Origin: Iodidimonas nitroreducens
Lineage (GTDB): Bacteria; Pseudomonadota; Alphaproteobacteria; Sphingomonadales; Rhodothalassiaceae
Direction: 5' to 3' (one strand)
DNA length: 64,000 bases
Assembly: GCF_008579165.1 (NCBI RefSeq)
Contig: NZ_BKCN01000013.1
Program-made: the position numbers and the translations under genes
Notes under the pieces: generated by a model
Databases searched by the model: none
The model's input: only the letters and a program-made list of their open reading frames with translations
What the model was told of the DNA's origin: nothing
Shown: piece after piece, positions 27,151 to 35,461 of the stretch
Position numbering within the stretch: position 1 is the stretch's first letter
Layout of the letters: each line of letters starts with the position of its first letter

Positions 27151-27726
27151 TTAAAAAATGTGGAATGTGTTTGCGGCAATGGTCAGCGGCCAACGCCCCG
27201 CCTCGAACAATCTGAATTTACTCACGAAAGGATGATCCTGCCCATCCTGTTTAGCATGAGGCGCCAGGGCATATAAGGCCATCTGATAACAGCTTTGCGC
27301 CGCCGATCCCGCCGCCGCCCGGATGATCCCGGCATCGGCATGACCGGATCGCGCCGCCGCCACCGCCGCCGGGCCGTGCAAAAGCCGGGTGGCGCTGTCG
27401 GTGATTTCGGTCAATAAAGGCAGCAGCCGGGCTTCCCCCAGATGGTTCAAGGCTGCCGCATAAAGTTCAGACTGAACCGTCTGTTCGCGCTGCCACCAAC
27501 TTTGCGACCAATCGCTGCGCTCTGCCGCCGCCCGGGCATCCGCCCAATCGGCAATCCAAAAGAGTACGCAATCTGTGAAGCCCAAGCCCTTCAGATAGGC
27601 CAGCGCCGTTGTCGTCTCGCCCTTGGTGGGGGGCTCCCCCACAGCGGCAAACCACGAAGCCGCCTCCATATCGCTGATCAGCCCCCGCACGATTGCGTGC
27701 CCCCTCTCTGCGGCCAAAGCGTTCAT
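27151..27726 (-). CDS. conserved-looking protein of unknown function in the gentisate operon
   Basis: 191 residues, not recognised. Start MNALAAERGHAIVRGLISDM overlaps the dioxygenase stop (ATGA), so it is translationally coupled to gentisate dioxygenase. The sequence is largely helical and Ala-rich. It has Trp-rich stretches (FWIADWADARAA, SQSWWQREQTVQSELYAAAL) and a distinctive end, RWPLTIAANTFHIF. One Cys pair (DCVLF, QSCYQM) is seen but no known cofactor motif, signal peptide or membrane segment. Position suggests a role in gentisate-pathway chemistry or enzyme assembly; this is inference only. Confidence 0.7.
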   Translation of the reverse strand: MNALAAERGHAIVRGLISDMEAASWFAAVGEPPTKGETTTALAYLKGLGFTDCVLFWIADWADARAAAERSDWSQSWWQREQTVQSELYAAALNHLGEARLLPLLTEITDSATRLLHGPAAVAAARSGHADAGIIRAAAGSAAQSCYQMALYALAPHAKQDGQDHPFVSKFRLFEAGRWPLTIAANTFHIF

Positions 27727-28787
27727 GGATGCGCCTCGTCCATGCGATCTTCCCGCCACAGGCCCAGCTTTTGCTGCACCCCGCGATCAGAATAGCTGAA
27801 CAGCACGCTGTCATCCTCGGCATGATGGGTCACCGGCACCCAGGTGGGCACCACAAACAGATCATTCGGCCCCCAATCGAAGCGCTGATCGCCGATCAGG
27901 CTGTGGCCGCGCCCTTCAACACACACAAAAACCGCACTATCGGTGCTGCGATAGGGCTTGCTGGCAAAGCCGCTCGGCAAAAGCTGCAAAAAGGTGGCGA
28001 TGGTGGGCATGGCAAAATCGCCGGTGCCCGGATGCACATATTTCTGCTTGATCCCATGGCAGGGATCGACAACACCGGCAGCACGCAATTTTTCCAGAAC
28101 CAATCGGCTGCGGGCATAGGGATAATTGAACACTGGCGAAGTGGAAAAGGCCGCTGCCTCATAATCCACCGGCAAAAGACCGCTGCCAAAGCGCGCCGGG
28201 GCATCGTTTTCAGGCTTGGTCAAGGCCTGACGATCTTCGGTCCCTTGTTCGGCAAAGCTTGCATTCATGAAATATACCAAAGGGATATCTAGACCATCGA
28301 GCCAGATCATCGGCTGATCGGTTTCATTGCCATGATCATGCCATGTCCAGCTTGGGGTGATCACGAAATCCCCCCGCTCCATGATCGTGCGTTCGCCATT
28401 CACACTGGTAAAAGCGCCGCTGCCCTCCAGAACAAAGCGCAGGGCCGATTGTGTATGGCGATGGGCCGGGGCCACATCACCGGGCAGCACAAGCTGAATG
28501 GCGGCATAAAGGGTGGGGGTAATCCGCGATTCCCCCGGCCAGGCCGGATTTTCAAGGATCAGGGCCCGGCGCTCGGCCTCTTTGGCGGTGATCAGATCGC
28601 CCGCTTCCATCAGATAGCGCCGCACATCGGCATAAGCCCAATGGGCCGCCGCCATCTCCGGCCTTGGCTGGGGGGTGACAAGATCGTGCAGAACCGTCCA
28701 CAGGGCAGAAATATTGCGCCCCTTCAGCCGCCCATAGAAATCTTCGCGGGCGGCGGCCAGATCATTTTTATGCGCCGAGCCGTTCAT
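27723..28787 (-). CDS. gentisate 1,2-dioxygenase
   Basis: Fe(II) ring-cleavage enzyme converting gentisate to maleylpyruvate. The 354-residue bicupin has the first cupin motif APAHRHTQSALRFVLEGSG with the His-x-His iron ligands, TSVNGERTIMERGDFVITPSWTWHDHGNE with the third His, and the conserved LDGLDIPLV. The second cupin (SKPYRSTDSAVFVCVEGRG, FVVPTWVPVTHH) is also complete. Length and motif order match characterised gentisate dioxygenases. It starts 36 bp after the PaaA-like oxygenase gene and overlaps the unknown gene downstream. Confidence 0.95.
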   Translation of the reverse strand: MNGSAHKNDLAAAREDFYGRLKGRNISALWTVLHDLVTPQPRPEMAAAHWAYADVRRYLMEAGDLITAKEAERRALILENPAWPGESRITPTLYAAIQLVLPGDVAPAHRHTQSALRFVLEGSGAFTSVNGERTIMERGDFVITPSWTWHDHGNETDQPMIWLDGLDIPLVYFMNASFAEQGTEDRQALTKPENDAPARFGSGLLPVDYEAAAFSTSPVFNYPYARSRLVLEKLRAAGVVDPCHGIKQKYVHPGTGDFAMPTIATFLQLLPSGFASKPYRSTDSAVFVCVEGRGHSLIGDQRFDWGPNDLFVVPTWVPVTHHAEDDSVLFSYSDRGVQQKLGLWREDRMDEAHP

Positions 28788-28823
28788 GGCACGATCCCTT
28801 TCATCACGCCGATTGACGCCAGA

Positions 28824-29537
28824 TTACGCCGCTTGTGAAACGTCGGGCAATTCCAGCCCCAATTCATCAACCAGCGCCTGCGCCCGATTGAGATAATCCG
28901 CCCGCATATCTTCATTCTTGCGTAATTTAATGCCCCATTTGCGGAAAATCTCGTTGTTTTTGGATTTATCCCGCCCAAAAAAGCCCGGCAAAACAGGGAA
29001 ATAATCATTGATCGCCTGCTGAATGGCTGCTTTGCCCTCAGGCGTGCGGATCATTTCACTGGTAAATTCCTTTCCGAAATCAGCATGAAATTTTTCTTCC
29101 GGCATGGTGGCCCGGGCCAGATTGCGCAAAGGATGGAAGGTGCAATGCAGCAGATCTTCCACCTGCAAAATTTCCGCCAGATCGGCCAAAAGCTTGATGA
29201 CGCAGAATTCCGCCCAGTTTTTCAAAGGATATTCAAAAATCGACAGGGGCTTTTTATCGCCGCCGGGCATCAGTTCAGCTTCCGACATGCCAAGCTTCTG
29301 GCCCAGTTCCTTGAACCTTACATGATGGCCATATTCTTCCATGGCCACCCGGCAGGTGAGCCATTTGGCATAGGGCGTGGGGGCAAGGGCAATGGCCGGC
29401 TCATCAAAAACCTGCGCGCCATAAAGTTCATTGATGGCATGGCTGCGGACCAGCTTTTTGATCGCGTCTTTATATTCATCGGCCTGATCGGCAAAATCTT
29501 CGATCGTTTTCACAGCAGCAATATCAGATGTGCTCAT
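28824..29537 (-). CDS. PaaA/PaaC-like diiron oxygenase (putative aryl-CoA hydroxylase)
   Basis: 237-residue helical protein of the phenylacetyl-CoA epoxidase (PaaA_PaaC, ferritin-like) family. Candidate diiron ligands are Glu37 (INELYGAQVF), Glu68 and His71 (EEYGHHVRF), a Glu at about 122-127 (DLAEILQVED), and Glu148/His151 (PEEKFHADFG). That is the E...ExxH...E...ExxH pattern of an active catalytic subunit rather than the degenerate PaaC type. It is shorter than PaaA (about 310) and has no PaaB, PaaC or PaaD partner here. A PaaE-like reductase is encoded two genes upstream. Given gentisate dioxygenase next door, hydroxylation of an aromatic CoA thioester to gentisyl-CoA is a plausible role; the substrate is not shown. 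Confidence 0.75.
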   Translation of the reverse strand: MSTSDIAAVKTIEDFADQADEYKDAIKKLVRSHAINELYGAQVFDEPAIALAPTPYAKWLTCRVAMEEYGHHVRFKELGQKLGMSEAELMPGGDKKPLSIFEYPLKNWAEFCVIKLLADLAEILQVEDLLHCTFHPLRNLARATMPEEKFHADFGKEFTSEMIRTPEGKAAIQQAINDYFPVLPGFFGRDKSKNNEIFRKWGIKLRKNEDMRADYLNRAQALVDELGLELPDVSQAA

Positions 29538-29541
29538 GGTG

Positions 29542-30510
29542 CTATCCTTGGATGATGGGGTCGGTGTTGAAAGCATCGAGATCGGATTGAATGGCAAAAT
29601 AATGCTCGGAAAAATTCGTGGCCGCAGCCGATGCCAGGCCCTGCTCGTCCCATGGCTGATCCTGGGCAATGGCATGGGCGATGGGGCGCGGCTGGCTCAT
29701 CAAAAACACATCGCCGCCCCGCACCCCGATCAATTGGCCACTGATACCGGCCCCCAGATCAGAGGCGAGCCAGGCACAGGCCACCGCCACCGGCTGAGCG
29801 GGAAGCTGCAGGGCCCGGGCGCGATATTCCTTTAAAAGATCGGTCACGGGCGGCAGGCTTTCGGTCACCCGGGTGGCGGCAAAGGGCATGATGGCATTTG
29901 CCGTGATGCCTGCGCGTTCAAGCTCCAGCGCCTGAACCCGGGTCAATCCCAGCAATCCCGCCTTGGCACTCGCATAGGCCGAAACGCCGAAATTGCCGTA
30001 AAATGCCGCGGATGAAACCATATTAATCAGCCGCCCGCCCGGGCGTCCGGCTTTTGCCTGTTCGCGCATTTTGGGGGTTGCGGCATGGGCCAGATAATAG
30101 GCCGCCGACAGATTGACCTGGAGCACGCGATCAAAATCCGCCGGATCGCCCTTGAAAATCATGGCATCGCGCAAGATGGCCGCATTATTCACCACAATAT
30201 CAACCGCGCCAAATTGCGTGATGGCCAGATCCACCGCGCGGGCCGCAGCTTCGGGGCTGGCGATATCAATCTCCAAAGCCGCCAGCCGCGCGCCATCGGC
30301 CCCTTTGGCGATCAGGGCTTCGCGCTGCTGTTCGATCAGGCCCTTTTCAGGATCGCGGCCATCGATGCCGGAGCCATCATCCACCAGCACAAGAGACGCG
30401 CCCAAGGCCGCAAAGCGTTCGGCCACCGCAAAGCCAATGCCCCGCCCGGCCCCGGTGATGATCGCCACACGCCCGGCTAAAAGGCCATCCGATTGCAGAT
30501 CATCGGTCAT
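29542..30510 (-). CDS. short-chain dehydrogenase/reductase with C-terminal extension
   Basis: 322 residues. Rossmann signature IITGAGRGIGFAVAERF, then NNAAILRD, Ser in NMVSSAAFYG and the catalytic YASAK. These give a classical active SDR, similar to the SDR half of peroxisomal multifunctional enzymes by its DDGSGIDGRDPEKG-like insert. About 70 extra residues follow the SDR core. The substrate may be a 3-hydroxyacyl-CoA or an aromatic dihydrodiol-type intermediate. The ATG overlaps the reductase stop (TGATG), and the diiron oxygenase starts 4 bp after its end, so the three are tightly coupled. Confidence 0.85.
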   Translation of the reverse strand: MTDDLQSDGLLAGRVAIITGAGRGIGFAVAERFAALGASLVLVDDGSGIDGRDPEKGLIEQQREALIAKGADGARLAALEIDIASPEAAARAVDLAITQFGAVDIVVNNAAILRDAMIFKGDPADFDRVLQVNLSAAYYLAHAATPKMREQAKAGRPGGRLINMVSSAAFYGNFGVSAYASAKAGLLGLTRVQALELERAGITANAIMPFAATRVTESLPPVTDLLKEYRARALQLPAQPVAVACAWLASDLGAGISGQLIGVRGGDVFLMSQPRPIAHAIAQDQPWDEQGLASAAATNFSEHYFAIQSDLDAFNTDPIIQG

Positions 30511-31577
30511 CAGATCGTCTCCTTTTCGAGATCAGCCTTTTTAAGATCGGCTTCAGAATAAAAAGCATCGGCATGAATGGCATTGGGGGCGATCCCCAGA
30601 TCGGGCAATAGCCGCTCCGCCGCTTCCACCATCGGCGGTGGCCCGGCCAGATAGGCGGTGAACCCTTCCAATGTGCCGCTGGGCGATAGATGCGGCAGGT
30701 CTTCTTTTACGATATCGGTAACAAGGCCAAAGCGCCGCTGCGCCGCCTTCAGCACGGCATCAGAAGGTGCGGATAAAACCGGGGTGAAATGGAAATGGGG
30801 ATGGGCCGCGCATAAGCCTTCAAAATGATCGACAAGATAAAGATCGCGTTCATCGCGGACGCCAAAATAAAAATGCACCGGTTCGGCCCAGCCCAGTTTT
30901 GCGGCCCTATCGATGATCGATTTGATCGGCGAAAGCCCCGAACCCCCCGCAATCGCCAAGATGGGGCCACGGCGTTCCTCGCGCAGGGCAGCGGTGCCCG
31001 ATGGGCCCTTCACCCGCACCTGATCCCCCGGCTGCAGGTGATCGGCCAGATAGCGGCTGGCCCGGCCATCGGACAGAATCCGCACATAAAATTCAAGGAA
31101 ATCATCATCGGGCTGGCTGGCCATCGACCAGCTTCGGGCTGGCTGATCGGGCAAGGCAACATCGGCAAATTGCCCCGGCGTAAAGGTAAAGGGCCCGCCC
31201 GAAAGGATGGAAAGGCGCAAGCTCATAATATCATGGGTGAGAGGGGTGATGGCTTTCACCTCGCAGGCCATATCGCGCATGGGATGCACCATCTGATCAT
31301 CTTCATCAGCCAGTTCGATTTCACAATCGCTCCAGGGCACAGCCCGGCAGGCCAGAATGAAGCCGCGCTTTTCTTCATCGGCGCTCAAAGCAAATTCCGA
31401 AAATGGCGACATTTCCACCTCGCCCGAAAGCAACCGGCATTTGCAGGTGCCGCAATTACCCGAGCGGCAGCTATGGGGGAACGGTCCCCCGGCCAGCATG
31501 GCGGCATCCAGGATCGTGCGCCCCATCTCAACAGAGATCGGTTCATCCCGGTCCTTGATCGAAACAGTGAAATTCAT
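30510..31577 (-). CDS. PaaE-like ferredoxin/flavin oxidoreductase (oxygenase reductase)
   Basis: 355 residues. Domain order is plant-type [2Fe-2S] ferredoxin (Cys in HSCRSGNCGTCKC plus LACRA), FAD-binding barrel (ARSWSMAS), then NAD-binding domain (AIAGGSGLSPIKSII, YLAGPPPMVEAAERLL). This ferredoxin-first order is like BenC- and phenol-hydroxylase-type reductases; PaaE itself usually has the ferredoxin last. It would feed NAD(P)H electrons to the diiron oxygenase encoded two genes downstream. It is the first gene of the minus-strand gentisate operon. The 375-bp divergent promoter before it holds a perfect 12-bp inverted repeat. Confidence 0.88.
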   Translation of the reverse strand: MNFTVSIKDRDEPISVEMGRTILDAAMLAGGPFPHSCRSGNCGTCKCRLLSGEVEMSPFSEFALSADEEKRGFILACRAVPWSDCEIELADEDDQMVHPMRDMACEVKAITPLTHDIMSLRLSILSGGPFTFTPGQFADVALPDQPARSWSMASQPDDDFLEFYVRILSDGRASRYLADHLQPGDQVRVKGPSGTAALREERRGPILAIAGGSGLSPIKSIIDRAAKLGWAEPVHFYFGVRDERDLYLVDHFEGLCAAHPHFHFTPVLSAPSDAVLKAAQRRFGLVTDIVKEDLPHLSPSGTLEGFTAYLAGPPPMVEAAERLLPDLGIAPNAIHADAFYSEADLKKADLEKETI

Positions 31578-31736
31578 GTGGCACACAACCTTTCGGGTGA
31601 TCCGCGCAACCGGATGTGATTTTAAAATCCATCGCTTCCAAATTGCAGATGCAACGGTGTCAGGGGATGGCGGCCCTGTCAAGCAATTGTATGGGTTACA
31701 AACAATATAATTTCACATAACTTTCTTAGGTTTCTG

Positions 31737-31776
31737 ACAAATCATGTGCATATATAAAAAGTTACACATGATTTGT
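31737..31776. promoter_or_regulatory. perfect 12-bp inverted repeat, candidate operator
   Basis: ACAAATCATGTG (31737-31748) and CACATGATTTGT (31765-31776) are exact inverted copies 16 bp apart, so the arm centres are 28 bp apart. They sit in the AT-rich 375-bp region between the oxygenase/gentisate operon (leftward) and the OsmC gene (rightward). A dimeric or tetrameric repressor controlling both directions is likely; the MarR protein encoded at 33185 is a candidate. Confidence 0.7.
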
Positions 31777-31952
31777 CCGGCGTATGATGGCGGGATATCA
31801 CAAAATGTTGAACACTAGATCGCAAAGAAATGCGCGCCCCTGCCGCAAGGCGCTTGGCAAGATTATATTGTAAGGTATAATGACAAATAATGATCTGTCC
31901 AAGCGATCAGCCAAAGCCCATGAAAGCCTGACCACCAAAAGGAGCAACCGCT

Positions 31953-33155
31953 TTGAAATCCATTCAGACGATGAACATGCCCCTTGCCTGCCCCGTGGCG
32001 CTGCCGGTGGATGGGCTGGAGCCATGGATGAGCGGATCATCATCTGCCAGCACCCTTCATCTCCATACCGTGGCCGGGGCGATGGAAGGGATGCAGAAAC
32101 AGGCGCTGGTGGTGGATGCGGCCAGCCAGCGCATCTGGAATTTTGCCTGTGATGAGGGCCCCTATCTCAATGGCACCGATCTCGCCCCTTTTCCTTTGGC
32201 CTATTTCAACAGCGGCCTGGGATTTTCCCTCTTTTGCGAAATCGAAAACCTTGCCCATGCCCGCGGGGTGCGGCTTGATGATCTGGAGCTTTGCCTTGAT
32301 AGCTTTTACGGCATGGAGGGTTCAGCCCTTAAAGGCACCATGACCGGCAGCGCCCTGCCGCCGGTTCTGGCGATCAACGCCAAAACCGATCTGGATCGCC
32401 CTGCTTTGATGCAGCTTGTGGCCGATGCGGTTTCGGCCGCCCCCGCCAATGCCCTGCTGCGCGCGGCACTGGATAGCGAGTTTCTCGGCAGCCACAATGA
32501 TCAGGCGCTGGAGGTCAAAGATTTAAACCGCATTGACGGCGCGTGCCTGCCCAATCCCCAAGCCATCCTCGACAGCATCAAAGCCGATGATCGCGCCGAT
32601 GTCCGCGATGATATCGTCACCAAGCTCAGCCAGACGGAAGCGGTTTTTGGCGTTGAGGGCGGGGCGGGCACCAGCCTTCAGGCGGATCAGAGCCGGCAAT
32701 TGCATATTCGCGGGCTGATCCATCGCCGGTCCGATGGCCTGCTGGAAAACAAGGTGCAGCTTTATAAACCCATCGGCAGCGTTTTCCGCTTTTTGGGGGA
32801 TAGCGCCCCGCAATTTGGCGGCACCGGTCGGGCGCCATCGGGGCTCGCCTATTTATCGGCAGGGCTGGCTTTTTGTTACCTTACCCAGATCGGGCGCTTT
32901 GCCCATATCAAGAAACTGCCGCTCAGCCATTATAGCCTGCATCAGGATACCCGCTTCAGCCTGCCCGGCGCTTCATCGGGCACAATGGAAGTGGCGAGCG
33001 CTAAAGCCGTGCAAAGCCATGTGCATATCCGATCCGATGCCCCCGATGCGGAGATCGCCCATCTGATGATCATGGCCGAGCAAACCTGCTTTTTGCACGC
33101 CGCCTGCCGCACCGCCCTGAAGCTGAAAATCCGGGTCCAACCACTGGCCGGATAG
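31953..33155 (+). CDS. tandem OsmC-like domain protein
   Basis: 400 residues with two OsmC-type domains. The first has LAPFPLAYFNSGLGFSLFCEIENLAHARG (about 80-112); the second has PSGLAYLSAGLAFCYLTQIGRFAHIKKL (about 285-320). Each shows the pattern helix-Cys-x-x-x-x-x-x-x-A in which OsmC/Ohr enzymes place one catalytic Cys. The partner Cys may be in AEQTCFLHAACR near the C-terminus. The expected role is thiol-based peroxide or electrophile detoxification, but tandem members are uncharacterised. TTG start at 31953 is supported by AAAGGAG at the right distance. It is divergent from the oxygenase operon. Confidence 0.75.
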   Translation: MKSIQTMNMPLACPVALPVDGLEPWMSGSSSASTLHLHTVAGAMEGMQKQALVVDAASQRIWNFACDEGPYLNGTDLAPFPLAYFNSGLGFSLFCEIENLAHARGVRLDDLELCLDSFYGMEGSALKGTMTGSALPPVLAINAKTDLDRPALMQLVADAVSAAPANALLRAALDSEFLGSHNDQALEVKDLNRIDGACLPNPQAILDSIKADDRADVRDDIVTKLSQTEAVFGVEGGAGTSLQADQSRQLHIRGLIHRRSDGLLENKVQLYKPIGSVFRFLGDSAPQFGGTGRAPSGLAYLSAGLAFCYLTQIGRFAHIKKLPLSHYSLHQDTRFSLPGASSGTMEVASAKAVQSHVHIRSDAPDAEIAHLMIMAEQTCFLHAACRTALKLKIRVQPLAG

Positions 33156-33184
33156 GGTCTTTAAGGCTCACCCCCCCCAGTTGA

Positions 33185-33638
33185 CTACCCATTGAATTTT
33201 TGCAGCAGGCTGCGCAGGCGGTCAAATTCAATGGCAGTCAGCTTTTGGGACACATCGGCTTCATGGGCACGGATGGCAGGGATCAACTGATCAACAAAAG
33301 CATCCCCTGCCGCCGACAGGCTCAAGGAATAAGCCCGGCGATCCCCCGGGCGCGGATTGCGCACAATGAAATCGCGGCGCACCAGCTTCGATGGTTTGCC
33401 CTAAAGTCGCCCGCTCAACCTGCATGGCGCGGGCCAGATCGGATTGGGAAATACCCGGATTATCGCGGATCAAAATCAACAGCCCGGCCTGCCCCGGGGT
33501 AATCTGCAGGGGGGCCAAAGATTCGCGGAAATGTTGAAATAATTTGACCTGTGCCAAGCGCAGGCGAAAACCGAATAAATCGTCAAGACTTGAAAAATCA
33601 AGTGTCTGCGCTTTTTTCCGCACCTGTTTCGGCGGCAT
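33185..33638 (-). CDS. MarR family regulator (frameshifted as assembled)
   Basis: Two reading frames together encode one MarR protein. The first half has LQITPGQAGLLILIRDNPG and ISQSDLARAMQVERATLGQTIE (HTH); the second has RRDFIVRNPRPGDRRAYSLSLSAAG (wing with D-x-R-R). The break is at 33387-33388, where AA should be AAAA, giving IEKLVRRDF and about 150 residues. ATG 33638 follows AAGGATC. It is divergent from the aryl-CoA ligase and convergent with the OsmC gene. Aryl-CoA-responsive MarR proteins often control such clusters, so it may sense the ligase product. Confidence 0.82.
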
Positions 33639-33805
33639 TCCCGATCCTTCCACGCCATGATCATCTCAACAACCATCATAGGCAAATGCCCAAAAGTCGC
33701 AAGCAGGCCGTGCACTGAACCCGATGTGCATCTTGCCCAAATGCTTTTATCCCCATATCGTATCCCCACCGCTTTTATTTGTAAGGGCAGGAGACAATTT
33801 TCCCG

Positions 33806-35461
33806 ATGCACGCCCGCCCCACAGCTTTGGTTGATCCTTTTATACTCGATCGCTTGCCGCGCCCCCCTTTGGCCCCCGATCTGATCTATGATCTGCCGCA
33901 TCTGCACTTCCCCCAAAAATTGAATGCGGGGCGCTTTTTGCTGGATGCGGCTTTTCAAAAAGCCAAGGGCGAGCCTTTGTGCCGCAGCGATGATCTGTGC
34001 TGGACCGCTGATGAACTAAACGAAAAGGCCTGTAGCCTCGCTGCCCTGCTGCAAAAAAAATACGGCCTTTTGCCGGGCCAGCGGGTGGTGCTGCGCAGCC
34101 CCAATAGCCCCTTTTTGATGGCCGCCCTTTTAGGCATTTTTCTGGCCGGGGGGATTGCCGTGCCGGGATCGCCCCTCCTCGGCCCTTCAGAATTGCACCA
34201 TGTGCTCAGCAGCACCCGGCCCGCCCTTGTTTTATGCGGATCGGATCAGGATCCCAATCTTGATATGGCCCGGCAAAAAGCAATGGCGAACAGCGCCACA
34301 CCGCCCCTGAAGCTGATCCTTGATGCGGATCTGCTGATAGAAGCGGCCGCCTTTCGCCAAGATTTCACGGCCATCAACAGCATGGGCGATGATCCCGCGC
34401 TTATTTTATTCACCAGCGGCACCAGCGGGCGGCCCAAAGGCGCCGTGCACAGCCATAAGGCCATTGTCGCCCTCGCCCGGGGCTTTGGCGATCATCTTTT
34501 CGCGGCCGGGCCGGGGGATCTGGTTTTTGGCAGCCCATCCCTTGGTTTTGCTTATGGTTTTGGGCTTTTATTTGTCTGCCCACTGGCGGCGGGGGCCTGC
34601 TGCCTGTTATCGCCCGATGGCCGCCCTGATGCCCTTCTTGATGATCTGGTGCGCTATCGCCCAACGATCCTGGTCACCGTGCCCACGGTTTATTTGCGGC
34701 TGCTCGCCTCAAAAATAAGCTTGGCCTCAAAAACACATTTGCCCACAGCCAGCTTGCGGCGCTGTTTTTCTGCGGGCGAACCCCTGAGCCAGACCCTTGC
34801 CGAAAGCTGGGAAGCCCGCACCGGGGTGCCTGTTCTCGATCTTTTGGGCTCGACCGAAATGCTGGGGCCTTATATTGCATCCGATGAAACGAGCCGCATT
34901 CCGGGCTGTGCCGGGCGGGCGGTGCCGGGCTATGAACTGAAGCTTCTTGGCAAGGATGGCGCCGCGCTTCGGCCCGGCAGCACCGGTCGCCTTGCGGTGC
35001 GCGGGCCCACAGGCGCGCAGTTCCTCGATCCCCGCGATCAGGCGGGAGTGATCAAGGATGGCTGGACCCTGACCGGCGATCTGTGCCGCCTTGATCTTGA
35101 TGGGCGCATCTGGTTCAAGGGCCGGGCCGATGACATGATCTTGTCATCAGGCCATAGCATCGCCGCCATCGAGGTGGAAAGGGCGCTCATGAGCCACCCG
35201 GCGGTGGAGATGTGCGCAGTCACCGGCCTGCCCGATGCCGACCGAGGGCAGTTGGTAGCGGCTTTGGTGGTGCTGCGGCCTGATGATAGCGATCAGCAGG
35301 GCAAAACGGATGCCCGATCCCTGATCGATCATGTAAAAGCCTCCATCGCGCCCTATAAAGCGCCGCGCCGGATCGCTTTTGTTGAAAGCCTGCCGCGCAC
35401 CCCATCGGGGAAGATCCGGCGCACGGCCCTTGGCTCAATGTTCGGTGATGACATTCAATAA
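33806..35461 (+). CDS. aromatic acid-CoA ligase (benzoate/2-aminobenzoate-CoA ligase type)
   Basis: 551-residue ANL superfamily enzyme. A3 motif LFTSGTSGRPKGAVHSHKA, A5-type LDLLGSTEMLG, A7 TGDLCRLDLDGRIWFKGRADD, and the catalytic Lys in TPSGKIRRTALG are all present. The N-terminus (FNAGRFLLDAA-like, then GLLPGQRVVLRSPNSP) is closest in style to benzoate- and 2-aminobenzoate-CoA ligases. It would adenylate an aromatic carboxylate and form its CoA thioester. With gentisate enzymes nearby, salicylate, 3-hydroxybenzoate or benzoate are candidates. Its 3' end overlaps the converging ThDP enzyme gene by 27 bp. Confidence 0.88.
   Translation: MHARPTALVDPFILDRLPRPPLAPDLIYDLPHLHFPQKLNAGRFLLDAAFQKAKGEPLCRSDDLCWTADELNEKACSLAALLQKKYGLLPGQRVVLRSPNSPFLMAALLGIFLAGGIAVPGSPLLGPSELHHVLSSTRPALVLCGSDQDPNLDMARQKAMANSATPPLKLILDADLLIEAAAFRQDFTAINSMGDDPALILFTSGTSGRPKGAVHSHKAIVALARGFGDHLFAAGPGDLVFGSPSLGFAYGFGLLFVCPLAAGACCLLSPDGRPDALLDDLVRYRPTILVTVPTVYLRLLASKISLASKTHLPTASLRRCFSAGEPLSQTLAESWEARTGVPVLDLLGSTEMLGPYIASDETSRIPGCAGRAVPGYELKLLGKDGAALRPGSTGRLAVRGPTGAQFLDPRDQAGVIKDGWTLTGDLCRLDLDGRIWFKGRADDMILSSGHSIAAIEVERALMSHPAVEMCAVTGLPDADRGQLVAALVVLRPDDSDQQGKTDARSLIDHVKASIAPYKAPRRIAFVESLPRTPSGKIRRTALGSMFGDDIQ

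Noticed and set aside
28824..31577. complete phenylacetate (paa) pathway
   Set aside because: Only PaaA-like and reductase genes occur; paaB, paaC, paaD, paaG, paaZ and paaK are not in the window, and gentisate enzymes are present instead.
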